Shown here: positions 1 through 5,935 of the stretch, piece after piece
Layout of the letters: each line of letters starts with the position of its first letter
Position numbering within the stretch: the stretch's first letter is position 1
Origin: Candidatus Omnitrophota bacterium
GTDB taxonomy: Bacteria; Omnitrophota; Gorgyraeia; Zapsychrales; Zapsychraceae
Direction of reading: 5' to 3'
Assembly (NCBI GenBank): GCA_020430005.1
Contig: JAGQKQ010000068.1
Span: 1 to 8,761, forward strand
Length of the DNA: 8,761 nt
Made by a program: the position numbers and the translations under genes
Notes under the pieces: generated by a model
What the model saw: only the letters and a program-made list of their open reading frames with translations
The model's database searches: none
Told to the model about the DNA's origin: nothing

Positions 1-2226
1 TTCATCAATAACAAAAAGCGGCTTTAGCACAGGATCTTTTTGGGTCGCTGTCTTTTTGACCGTTTTCTTAACGGCCTTTTTCTGATTAACCTCTATCGGC
101 CCAGCGGCATCCGGTTTATTATATTGAAAAATTGACAGGCCATGCTTTTCCAGAGCTTTTTGGATTAATTCAAGCTCTTCATGCTCAAAAATTTCGACAT
201 ATTGCGGCTCATCGTCCCCCTTGGTCATTCCCGCCAACTCTTTATCATCCAAAACAAAGTGGGTATCTCCTTCCACAATAACCTTATATTTCGGAAATTT
301 GTGGGTTTTTTGATCCACTTTTTCAATATATTCCAGAAAATCAATCCCTTTTCGCTTTAATAATAGGTCAATCCGCTCCACATCCTGGATAATATTCAAA
401 ATATCCTTAAATTGGGCTTCACTGTGAGTCTTTTTTTCCTTGATCTGACTGAATTTTAACCCCTCAATCCCCATATCCAGGATAATTTCCGCCATTTCCT
501 GCTCTGTTTCAATATATTCTTCCCTTTTTCCGCGCTTTAGCTTGTACAAGGGCGGTTGTGCGATATAGACAAACCCGCCTTCAACCAAAGGTCGCATTTG
601 CCGAAATAGTAGTGTCAATAATAATGTCCGAATGTGCGATCCATCCACGTCCGCATCACACATAATAATCACTTTATGATAACGTAACTTTTCAATATTA
701 AACTCATTTCCAACTCCGGTTCCTAAGGCTGTAATAATGGTACGGATTTCTTCGTTACTTAAAATTTTGTCCATACGAGCTTTTTCCACATTTAAAATCT
801 TTCCTTTAAGTGGAAGAATCGCCTGAAACGTTCGGTCACGTCCCTGTTTAGCCGAACCACCCGCGGAATCACCCTCTACAAGATAAAGTTCACTTAAGGC
901 CGGATCTTTTTCTGAACAGTCAGCTAACTTTCCCGGTAAACCTCCGGACTCTAAAGCCCCTTTTCGCCGGGTTAGTTCTCTCGCCTTTCGTGCGGCTTCA
1001 CGTGCTCGCGAAGCGGTAATAACCTTTTCAATAATCTTTTTAGCGATCGGAGGATTTTCTTCAAAAAATGTGCTTAAAGATTCTAGTGTTGCTGAGGCAA
1101 CCAACCCCTCCACCTCCGAGTTTCCAAGTTTGGTTTTCGTCTGTCCTTCAAACTGAGGATCTGGAATTTTAACACTAATGACAGCCGTCAAGCCTTCACG
1201 CGTATCATCTCCGACGATAGCCGTATCATTCTTTAAAAGTTTTTTTCCTTTCGCATAATTATTAATGGCCCGGGTTAGTGCCGAACGGAACCCACTTAAA
1301 TGCGTTCCCCCTTCTCTCGTATTAATATTATTCGCATAGGTAAAAACATTTTCAGAATATCCATCATCATATTGAATGGCTACTTCCATTTGGATACTAT
1401 CTTTTTCCGTTTCAAAGTAAACGGGTTTTTTATGAATCTTATTTTTACTATCTGTCAAGTTTTCAACGAAGGAAATGATTCCGCCTTTGAATTCGAAAAT
1501 AGATTCCTTTTCTTTTCCGCCGCGAATATCTTTTAGAGTTATAACCAAGCCTTTATTTAAAAAAGCTAGTTCTCGAAGACGTTTAGATAATGTATCAAAG
1601 GAGTATACGGTTGTTTCCTGAAAAATCGTTTTATCTGGTTTGAATGTAATTTTTGTTCCGGTTGATTTTGTTTTTCCAATCGTTGTAAGTTTTGTTTTTG
1701 TAATGCCACGTTCATAACGTTGATGATAAATTTTTCCATCGCGCTTTATTTCAACTTCCAGCCAATCGGAAAGAGCATTAACACAACTAACCCCGACACC
1801 GTGCAGACCACCAGAAACTTTATAGGAACTATGATCAAATTTACCTCCGGCATGAAGTGTTGTTAAAACAACTTCTACAGCGGGCTTCTTTTCTTTTTTA
1901 TGAATATCGACGGGAATTCCACGTCCATTGTCAATAACAGTAATCGCATTATTTTCATTAATAATAACTTCAATTTTTGTACAATATCCAGCCAAAGCTT
2001 CGTCGACAGAGTTATCGACAACTTCATAAACAAGATGATGTAATCCCCTAGCGAAGGTATCTCCAATATACATCGCCGGACGTTTACGGACAGCTTCTGT
2101 TCCTTCTAAAATCTGGATATTTGTAGCATCATAGTGATGACCTTCGCCATCTTTTTCTTCAGCTACTTTCTTGGTTGCTGTCTTTTTTGTTGTCTCTTTT
2201 TTTGCTTTTACTACCTTTTTTGTCAT
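1..2226 (-). CDS. gyrB: DNA gyrase subunit B, 3' end beyond the window
   Basis: ATPase subunit of DNA gyrase, which with GyrA introduces negative supercoils and relieves stress ahead of forks. The frame is open for 742 codons down to base 1, so the C-terminus is missing. GHKL ATPase residues are visible: E68 and N72 (YEVVDNSVDEA), D99 (DNGRGIPVD), the GGLHGVG lid at 139-145, and the QTK loop ending at K364. The TOPRIM domain follows with EGDSAGG from E451 and the metal-binding DADVDG from D524. R162 occupies the place of the E. coli novobiocin-contact Arg136. After PPLYK (ending at residue 562) a long insert runs to the window edge, as in GyrB proteins of E. coli type; the expected QRYKGLGE motif is not yet reached. 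The first ~25 residues are a Lys/Thr/Ala-rich tail. The start ATG overlaps the stop of the upstream DUF721 gene (ATGA), with AGGA eight bases upstream at 2235-2238. ParE is the alternative, but the dnaA-dnaN context favours GyrB. Confidence 0.96.
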   Translation of the reverse strand, partial: MTKKVVKAKKETTKKTATKKVAEEKDGEGHHYDATNIQILEGTEAVRKRPAMYIGDTFARGLHHLVYEVVDNSVDEALAGYCTKIEVIINENNAITVIDNGRGIPVDIHKKEKKPAVEVVLTTLHAGGKFDHSSYKVSGGLHGVGVSCVNALSDWLEVEIKRDGKIYHQRYERGITKTKLTTIGKTKSTGTKITFKPDKTIFQETTVYSFDTLSKRLRELAFLNKGLVITLKDIRGGKEKESIFEFKGGIISFVENLTDSKNKIHKKPVYFETEKDSIQMEVAIQYDDGYSENVFTYANNINTREGGTHLSGFRSALTRAINNYAKGKKLLKNDTAIVGDDTREGLTAVISVKIPDPQFEGQTKTKLGNSEVEGLVASATLESLSTFFEENPPIAKKIIEKVITASRAREAARKARELTRRKGALESGGLPGKLADCSEKDPALSELYLVEGDSAGGSAKQGRDRTFQAILPLKGKILNVEKARMDKILSNEEIRTIITALGTGVGNEFNIEKLRYHKVIIMCDADVDGSHIRTLLLTLLFRQMRPLVEGGFVYIAQPPLYKLKRGKREEYIETEQEMAEIILDMGIEGLKFSQIKEKKTHSEAQFKDILNIIQDVERIDLLLKRKGIDFLEYIEKVDQKTHKFPKYKVIVEGDTHFVLDDKELAGMTKGDDEPQYVEIFEHEELELIQKALEKHGLSIFQYNKPDAAGPIEVNQKKAVKKTVKKTATQKDPVLKPLFVIDE

Positions 2227-2507
2227 TTCACTTTTCCTAGCTTAAAAATAATATTTTCTATATCGACTAATTCTTCTTGAATAGTATTTAATATTTTTCG
2301 CCGGTTTAGTTTTAATTTATACAACCGTGTGGGATTGTCTACATGAACTGACAAAATCCCATCTTTTATTCCAATGATTTTTGTGTGTTTAAAGTCGGTT
2401 TCGGATATGACATTTTGCCATACACGCTCTAGTTTTCCGTCATCAGCAAATTTTTTCTCACTGATCTGTCCAATAACATTATTTATGATGTCTTTTATAT
2501 TATCCAT
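2223..2507 (-). CDS. dciA: DUF721 / DciA-like protein, probable helicase-loading factor
   Basis: A 94-residue protein that matches the DUF721 (DciA) pattern: a helical N-terminus (MDNIKDIINNVIGQ), a conserved Trp at residue 30 in ERVWQNVI, the strand-turn-strand IIGIKDGILSVHVDNPT around 44-60, then a basic helix (LYKLKLNRRKILNTI) and a final IIFKLG strand. DciA is the helicase operator of bacteria that lack DnaC or DnaI and helps DnaB load at the origin. The protein is close to a bare DUF721 domain, with almost no extra tail. It starts 49 bases after dnaN and its stop overlaps the gyrB start by four bases, so the three genes are likely one operon and translationally coupled at the gyrB junction. 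Only a weak AGTGGA precedes the start. It occupies the place where recF is often found. The family call is by eye; the function is inferred from the family. Confidence 0.82.
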   Translation of the reverse strand: MDNIKDIINNVIGQISEKKFADDGKLERVWQNVISETDFKHTKIIGIKDGILSVHVDNPTRLYKLKLNRRKILNTIQEELVDIENIIFKLGKVK

Positions 2508-2556
2508 AGTCCACTGATAATATCTATAAAAAATTAAATTTTATCTCTGAAATCGA

Positions 2557-3645
2557 TTATATCCTCATTGGAAGAGCAAGATAAAGATAATCATTTAGAC
2601 GTATAACAGCCGGTCGATCAACACCTAATAATTCCATATTAATAGTGTCTTCATTAACATTTTTAAGAAAGTCGATCAAATATTGGGGATTAAAACCAAC
2701 AACTAACTCTTCCCCCTTATATTCAACTGGAATTTCTTCTCTGGATTCCCCTACATCAGGTGTTGTTTTGGAAATAATCATTTTATCTCCAAATACTTCA
2801 AATTTAACAGCTTGGAAATCTGGTGTTGTTAAAAGACTCGCCCTACGGATGGATGATAAAAATTCTTGAGTTCCCATTCGAATTTTTTGATCGGAAGGTT
2901 TTGGGATAACTTGATTATAATTCGGAAATTCACCTTCAATAACTCTTGTTGCTATTAAAGTTCCATTAATATCAAATAGTACTTGATTTGTTCCGGCTAT
3001 AAAGGAAATATTCCCTTCTTCTTTCAAATTCCGGCTAATTTCATGAATAGCTTTTGACGGAATAATAATTTTAATATCTTGATCGGCTTTTTCGTCCAAT
3101 TTCTTTTCGATCTTAGCCAAACGCCGGCCGTCTGTAGAGACAATTCTAATAATATTGTCGGAAATCTCTAAAAGAACTCCATTTAAAACATAACGTGATT
3201 CCTCGTGAGATACAGCAAAAGCTGTTAGTCGTAACATATCCTTTAAAACGGATTGTTTAATTTTAATAGTTTTATTTTTATTAAATTCTGGGAATTTAGG
3301 AAATTCATCCCGAGGTAAACCACTGAGTTTGAAGCGGCATTTTGTTCCTTCAATATCAACTTGATTATTTTTTTTGGCATGGATAACAATATCCCCAGAA
3401 GGTAATTCTTTAATGATGTCACTAAAACGTTTAGCTGGAATTGTTATTGCTCCTTCTTCAAGTGTTTCCACAGGTATTTCACAGGAAATACCAATATCTA
3501 AATCAGTTGCATTAAGTTTTAATATATTTCCTTTTGCCTCTAATAAAACGTTAGATAATATAGGTAAGGTTACTTTTGTAGAAACAATATTTTGTACTGT
3601 TATAATCCCATTTAATAAGTTTTCCTTTGAAACTTTAATTTTCAT
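2557..3645 (-). CDS. dnaN: DNA polymerase III subunit beta (sliding clamp)
   Basis: The ring-shaped clamp that tethers the replicative polymerase and recruits repair and regulatory proteins through a hydrophobic pocket. At 362 residues it has the usual family length. Recognisable landmarks are the N-terminal LPILSNVLLEAKGNILKL segment, the DLDIGI turn, RYVLNGVLLEI in the middle domain, STDGRRLAK, EGEFPNY, GFNPQYLIDFLKNV in the third domain, and the C-terminal LALPMRI, which contributes to the partner-binding pocket. The start is supported by GAGAGGA at 3655-3661, nine bases upstream. It lies 151 bases after dnaA and is followed by the DUF721 gene after 49 bases. A consensus DnaA box (TTATACACA on the plus strand) fills the gap between its Shine-Dalgarno and its ATG. 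Confidence 0.98.
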   Translation of the reverse strand: MKIKVSKENLLNGIITVQNIVSTKVTLPILSNVLLEAKGNILKLNATDLDIGISCEIPVETLEEGAITIPAKRFSDIIKELPSGDIVIHAKKNNQVDIEGTKCRFKLSGLPRDEFPKFPEFNKNKTIKIKQSVLKDMLRLTAFAVSHEESRYVLNGVLLEISDNIIRIVSTDGRRLAKIEKKLDEKADQDIKIIIPSKAIHEISRNLKEEGNISFIAGTNQVLFDINGTLIATRVIEGEFPNYNQVIPKPSDQKIRMGTQEFLSSIRRASLLTTPDFQAVKFEVFGDKMIISKTTPDVGESREEIPVEYKGEELVVGFNPQYLIDFLKNVNEDTINMELLGVDRPAVIRLNDYLYLALPMRI

Positions 3646-3654
3646 TTATACACA
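3646..3654 (+). promoter_or_regulatory. DnaA box, perfect TTATNCACA, at the dnaN start
   Basis: The bases read TTATACACA, an exact match to the consensus DnaA box. The site abuts the dnaN start codon (3643-3645) and lies exactly between it and the ribosome-binding site. It could be a regulatory site for dnaN or an accessory origin site. A single 9-mer can occur by chance in AT-rich DNA, but the position beside dnaN and a second box-like sequence 53 bases away favour function. Confidence 0.55.
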
Positions 3655-3661
3655 TCCTCTC
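3655..3661 (-). promoter_or_regulatory. Ribosome-binding site of dnaN
   Basis: GAGAGGA on the minus strand, nine bases before the dnaN ATG. It is one of only three clear Shine-Dalgarno sequences in the window (with gyrB and the Jag_N gene) and fixes the dnaN start. Confidence 0.7.
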
Positions 3662-3706
3662 TAATTAAATATATTAGATAAAAATAGTCGTAATCATATT
3701 AGGCCC

Positions 3707-3715
3707 TGTGTAAAA
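3707..3715 (-). promoter_or_regulatory. DnaA box-like site in the dnaA-dnaN interval
   Basis: On the minus strand the bases read TTTTACACA, which fits the relaxed consensus TTWTNCACA. It lies mid-way in the 151-base interval between dnaA and dnaN, where a dnaN promoter would be expected. I could not pick a convincing -35/-10 pair for dnaN here, so a regulatory role is an inference from position. Confidence 0.4.
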
Positions 3716-3731
3716 CTTTAAAAAGTACAAA

Positions 3732-3748
3732 AATATTTGAAAAATATT
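3732..3748. repeat. AT-only inverted repeat downstream of dnaA
   Basis: Perfect 7-base arms, AATATTT and AAATATT, around GAA. The stem has no GC pair and no clean U-run, so it is not a standard terminator; it may be incidental in AT-rich DNA. No GC-rich terminator separates dnaA from dnaN, so readthrough from dnaA into dnaN is plausible. Confidence 0.3.
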
Positions 3749-3796
3749 AAGTTATAAAAAAAGAAACTGTTAATAACACATAGAATAATTCTTGAA

Positions 3797-5131
3797 TTAG
3801 CGTGACAAACCTGTGATTAAGTAATTTATCGTGTTTTTTAGTCCGGAATTTGGTTTTATTTCTTCCTCAATTTTTTTACATGAATGAAGAACGGTTGTAT
3901 GATCTTTCCCACCAAAAGCTGAACCTATTTCCGGATATGACAATTTGGCTAATTCTCGCGATAAATACATCGCAACCTGTCTGGCCAATACAATGTTTTG
4001 ATTACGTTTTTTTGAACAGAGCTCATCTATTGAAATCTGAAAATGTTTAGAAGTCGTTTTTTGAATAGTATCAACCGTAATTATTTTGGCATTTTCACGG
4101 ACAACATCTCTTAATACAACTTTAGCTGTCTCTAAAGTCATCGGCTTTTCTTCTAATAAAGAATAAGCAGCTACACGAATTAATGCCCCCTCTAACTCTC
4201 GAATATTTGACTGAATCTGTTCTGCAATGAAGAAAATTACATCATCGGGAACTTTAACAGCTTCACTTTCCACCTTTTTTCGTAAAATAGCAACGCGGGT
4301 TTCGAAATCCGGTGGTTGAATATCGGTAATTAGCCCCCATGCAAAACGGGAACTCAAACGCTCTTCAAGATTTGAAATTTCTTTCGGGGGACGGTCCGAT
4401 GTGATTATAATTTGTTTCCTATTGTCGTGCAGATGGTTAAAGGTGTGAAAAAATTCTTCTTGTGTTGAATTTTTTCCGGCAATAAATTGAATGTCATCAA
4501 TTAATAAAACATCGATCTCCCTGTACTTCTTTCGAAATTGATCTGTCGAACGATTTCGAATGGAATCGATCAACTCATTTGTAAATTGTTCCGAGGACAT
4601 ATAACAAATTTTTTTATTCGGATGTAATTGTTGAACTTTATGTGTAATGGCTTGAATAAGATGCGTCTTTCCTAAGCCAACCTGTCCGTAAATAAACAAA
4701 GGATTATAGGCCTTTGCCGGGGACTCAGCGACGGCTAGCCCGGCAGCACAGGCAAAACGATTGGATGATCCGATAACAAATGTTTCAAAGTTGAATCGTG
4801 CGTTTAAGGCAGAGCTGGAATGATCAACTTCTTTGAAGTCCTCCTCTAATTTGGATAATTGGTCCTGGGTATCTTCTTTCAACAGTTGTGAATTAACTGA
4901 AAATTCCAATTGAATATTGCGATCGGCCTTGTTGGAAAGCACTTGTTCCAAAAGCTGTTGATAGTGTTCAATAATCCAGTTTTTAAAGAACTGATCAGGA
5001 GTTTCAATATTGAGTGTGGTTGGCGTTGTTTCTTTGACTTGGATTACAGAAAACCATGTTTCGTAGGATGTAGAACCAACAGTTTCGCGGATTTGTTCTT
5101 GGGCATTTTCCCAGATGGATGTTAGGCTCAT
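3797..5131 (-). CDS. dnaA: Chromosomal replication initiator protein DnaA
   Basis: The AAA+ initiator that binds DnaA boxes and unwinds the origin. At 444 residues it is the usual length with a short linker. Domain I (1-80) begins with IWENAQEQIRETVGSTSYETW; a linker of about 30 residues follows. The AAA+ core has Walker A GQVGLGKT at 149-156, Walker B LLIDDIQF at 209-216, sensor 1 near IIITSDRPP (241-249), a likely arginine finger at R262, and sensor 2 R311 in IRELEGAL. Domain IV carries the DNA-binding signature LSYPEIGSAFGGKDHTTVLHS (397-417). The second Walker A residue is Gln where Gly is common. No clear Shine-Dalgarno precedes the ATG, but nothing better lies upstream. It is transcribed away from the origin from a promoter about 220 bases upstream, and its leader holds three DnaA boxes, suggesting autoregulation. 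Confidence 0.98.
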   Translation of the reverse strand: MSLTSIWENAQEQIRETVGSTSYETWFSVIQVKETTPTTLNIETPDQFFKNWIIEHYQQLLEQVLSNKADRNIQLEFSVNSQLLKEDTQDQLSKLEEDFKEVDHSSSALNARFNFETFVIGSSNRFACAAGLAVAESPAKAYNPLFIYGQVGLGKTHLIQAITHKVQQLHPNKKICYMSSEQFTNELIDSIRNRSTDQFRKKYREIDVLLIDDIQFIAGKNSTQEEFFHTFNHLHDNRKQIIITSDRPPKEISNLEERLSSRFAWGLITDIQPPDFETRVAILRKKVESEAVKVPDDVIFFIAEQIQSNIRELEGALIRVAAYSLLEEKPMTLETAKVVLRDVVRENAKIITVDTIQKTTSKHFQISIDELCSKKRNQNIVLARQVAMYLSRELAKLSYPEIGSAFGGKDHTTVLHSCKKIEEEIKPNSGLKNTINYLITGLSR

Positions 5132-5152
5132 AGAGTTTTTTCGGTCTTGGTG

Positions 5153-5166
5153 AAAAACCGGTTTTT
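5153..5166. repeat. 14-base perfect palindrome in the dnaA leader
   Basis: AAAAACCGGTTTTT, fully self-complementary, centred about 28 bases upstream of the dnaA ATG. It could be an operator for a dimeric regulator, or form a hairpin in the mRNA near the start codon. It stands beside the AT-rich tract next to the DnaA-box cluster. Confidence 0.45.
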
Positions 5167-5207
5167 ATAACCTATTGAAAATAAAAAAATTAAAACCTTA
5201 TTCAAAG

Positions 5208-5216
5208 TTACTCACA
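5208..5216 (+). promoter_or_regulatory. Near-consensus DnaA box 1 of the cluster
   Basis: TTACTCACA, one mismatch to TTATNCACA (C at position 4). Alone it would be weak; it is listed because it is exactly 11 bases in phase with the two following sites. Confidence 0.4.
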
Positions 5217-5218
5217 AG

Positions 5219-5227
5219 TTTTCCACA
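5219..5227 (+). promoter_or_regulatory. DnaA box 2 of the cluster
   Basis: TTTTCCACA, a full match to TTWTNCACA. It is the centre of the three-box cluster and is part of a 12-base sequence, TTTTCCACAGGC, that recurs at 5393-5404. Confidence 0.7.
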
Positions 5228-5229
5228 GG

Positions 5230-5238
5230 CGTGGATAA
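5230..5238 (-). promoter_or_regulatory. Near-consensus DnaA box 3 of the cluster, inverted
   Basis: The minus strand reads TTATCCACG, differing from the strong box TTATCCACA only at the last base. It points towards box 2, with two bases between them, and its start lies 11 bases from that of box 2. Confidence 0.6.
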
Positions 5239-5320
5239 AGCTGGGAAAACTTTTTAGGTGAAAAAAATGCATATAGGACGAAAAGTCATGCCTAAAAATG
5301 GCTCGGTAATAAGATTAAAA

Positions 5321-5337
5321 TGTGATAATATGTGATA
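5321..5337. repeat. Direct repeat TGTGATA x2, 10-base period
   Basis: TGTGATA-ATA-TGTGATA, two copies one helical turn apart, just downstream of the predicted dnaA transcription start. On the minus strand the copies read TATCACA, close to a DnaA box but one base too short in the T-run to C spacing. It may be a regulator site for dnaA; the protein is unknown. Confidence 0.35.
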
Positions 5338-5358
5338 TGGTTTTTTAAAAGTTTTAAT

Positions 5359-5386
5359 ATTATATCAAAGAAACTCTTTATTTCAA
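5359..5386 (-). promoter_or_regulatory. dnaA promoter, sigma70 type
   Basis: On the minus strand TTGAAA (5386-5381) and TATAAT (5364-5359) are separated by 16 bases, with an extended TGA directly before the -10. The predicted start of transcription is near 5352, giving dnaA a leader of about 220 bases that contains the palindrome, the three-box cluster and the TGTGATA repeat. A consensus DnaA box lies seven bases upstream of the -35. Confidence 0.7.
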
Positions 5387-5392
5387 TTTAAT

Positions 5393-5401
5393 TTTTCCAC
5401 A
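5393..5401 (+). promoter_or_regulatory. DnaA box upstream of the dnaA promoter
   Basis: TTTTCCACA, a full match to TTWTNCACA and the start of the second copy of the 12-base repeat TTTTCCACAGGC (first copy at 5219-5230). It is seven bases upstream of the dnaA -35, suited either to origin function or to DnaA control of its own promoter. Confidence 0.65.
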
Positions 5402-5584
5402 GGCATAAATTATTTGTATAAAAGTGGTTTCAGCGCTCTGAAAATCGGCCAGAACATCCCTCCCGTGGGCACTTTTCCGACGGATAAGGTTGATTAAATT
5501 TTTGCTGCGGCCGACAAGGAAAAGGTTTTTTCATAAGTCATTTTATATCAAAAATTTTTGTTCCAAATTAAGCGATAAAGATGC

Positions 5585-5612
5585 TTGACTATCAAAACCG
5601 CTGTGTTATAAT
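5585..5612 (+). promoter_or_regulatory. rpmH promoter, sigma70 type with extended -10
   Basis: TTGACT (5585-5590) and a perfect TATAAT (5607-5612) with a 16-base spacer and an extended TGT immediately before the -10. Transcription would begin around 5618-5621, only one to four bases before the rpmH ATG at 5622, so the mRNA is probably leaderless or nearly so. Confidence 0.8.
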
Positions 5613-5621
5613 CTACAAATT

Positions 5622-5759
5622 ATGAAAAAGAATCTCAAAGCACCTTCTAATATAAAAGGAAAAAGAACCCACGGTTTTCGCAAGCGTATGCAGACGGAGG
5701 ACGGACGCGATGTTCTTAAGCGTCGGCGTCAAAAAGGACGAAAAAAGCTGACGAAGTAG
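5622..5759 (+). CDS. rpmH: 50S ribosomal protein L34
   Basis: A 45-residue, strongly basic protein of the large ribosomal subunit, full length for the family. The L34 signature is clear: KGKRTHGFRKRM in the middle, then DGRDVLKRRRQKGRKKL near the C-terminus. It is the first rightward gene from the origin, as in many bacteria. No Shine-Dalgarno precedes the ATG; the promoter -10 ends only nine bases upstream, so translation likely starts on a leaderless message. There is no upstream in-frame ATG, GTG or TTG that would fit. The usual downstream partner rnpA is absent: 178 bases separate this gene from yidC. The other two forward frames through rpmH are broken by stops, so an rnpA overlapping rpmH, as known in Thermus, is excluded. 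Confidence 0.97.
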   Translation: MKKNLKAPSNIKGKRTHGFRKRMQTEDGRDVLKRRRQKGRKKLTK

Positions 5760-5797
5760 TTTTTTATGTCACAACCCTATAGATTCGTTTGAAGGGC

Positions 5798-5935
5798 ATG
5801 GCTTGTTATAAATCAAAACCAAACAGACCTCTAAGTAGCAACATATCACGATATTTTGCTATGACAAGTCCGGTATTGTGTTTAAAGGGGCTTGTTCGAA
5901 CAACAAAAAACCTCAAACCTTTTAAATTCAAATAG
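5798..5935 (+). CDS. Possible small protein of 45 residues, unrecognised
   Basis: This ORF runs from ATG 5798 to TAG 5933-5935, two bases before the yidC ATG, and fills most of the rpmH-yidC gap. The product would be basic, beginning MACYKSKPNRPLSSN and ending LKPFKFK. It has no membrane segment and does not look like RnpA (no RNR-type basic motif) or YidD (no cysteine/proline signature), although those two genes normally occupy this place. GAAGGG lies just before the ATG but is too close for a good Shine-Dalgarno. A 12-base palindrome, TTGTTCGAACAA, lies inside it at 5892-5903. It may be a chance frame over a yidC leader; placement directly before yidC is the only argument for it. Confidence 0.2.
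   Translation: MACYKSKPNRPLSSNISRYFAMTSPVLCLKGLVRTTKNLKPFKFK
5892..5903. repeat. 12-base palindrome upstream of yidC
   Basis: TTGTTCGAACAA, fully self-complementary, about 35 bases before the yidC ATG. It could be an operator for the yidC transcript. No convincing yidC promoter was found, so its role is open. Confidence 0.3.

Larger units (their letters stand above)
5132..5621. other. Probable chromosomal origin (oriC), dnaA-rpmH intergenic region
   Basis: A 490-base non-coding stretch between the divergent dnaA and rpmH genes. From left to right it holds: a 14-base palindrome; an AT-rich tract (about 5162-5210) that could be the unwinding element; a cluster of three DnaA boxes or near-boxes (5208-5238); an inverted repeat TTTTTAGG/CCTAAAAA (5251-5258 and 5291-5298); a TGTGATA direct repeat; the dnaA promoter; a fourth DnaA box (5393-5401); a small inverted repeat TTTCAG/CTGAAA (5428-5443); a GC-richer island (5444-5520) I do not recognise; another AT-rich stretch; and the rpmH promoter. 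The gene context (dnaA, dnaN, gyrB, rpmH, parA, parS) and divergent transcription support the origin call. I saw no tRNA or known riboswitch in it. Confidence 0.8.

Noticed and set aside
1300..1536. Open frame on the plus strand, 78 codons
   Set aside because: It lies wholly inside gyrB on the opposite strand and its product is a low-complexity shadow of GyrB codons.
2500..2508. TTATCCATA at the start of the DUF721 gene as a DnaA box
   Set aside because: One mismatch at a key position, isolated, and its bases are fixed by the start codon and coding sequence.
5603..5612. TTATAACACA on the minus strand as a DnaA box at the rpmH promoter
   Set aside because: It has one base too many compared with TTATNCACA, and the bases are already explained by the extended -10.
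5766..5792. Short frame MSQPYRFV after rpmH as the start of a broken rnpA
   Set aside because: Only eight codons before a TGA, and the sequence after it in all frames shows no RnpA motif.
5622..5935. An rnpA gene overlapping rpmH as in Thermus
   Set aside because: Both other forward frames through rpmH hit early stops and do not give an RnpA-like sequence.
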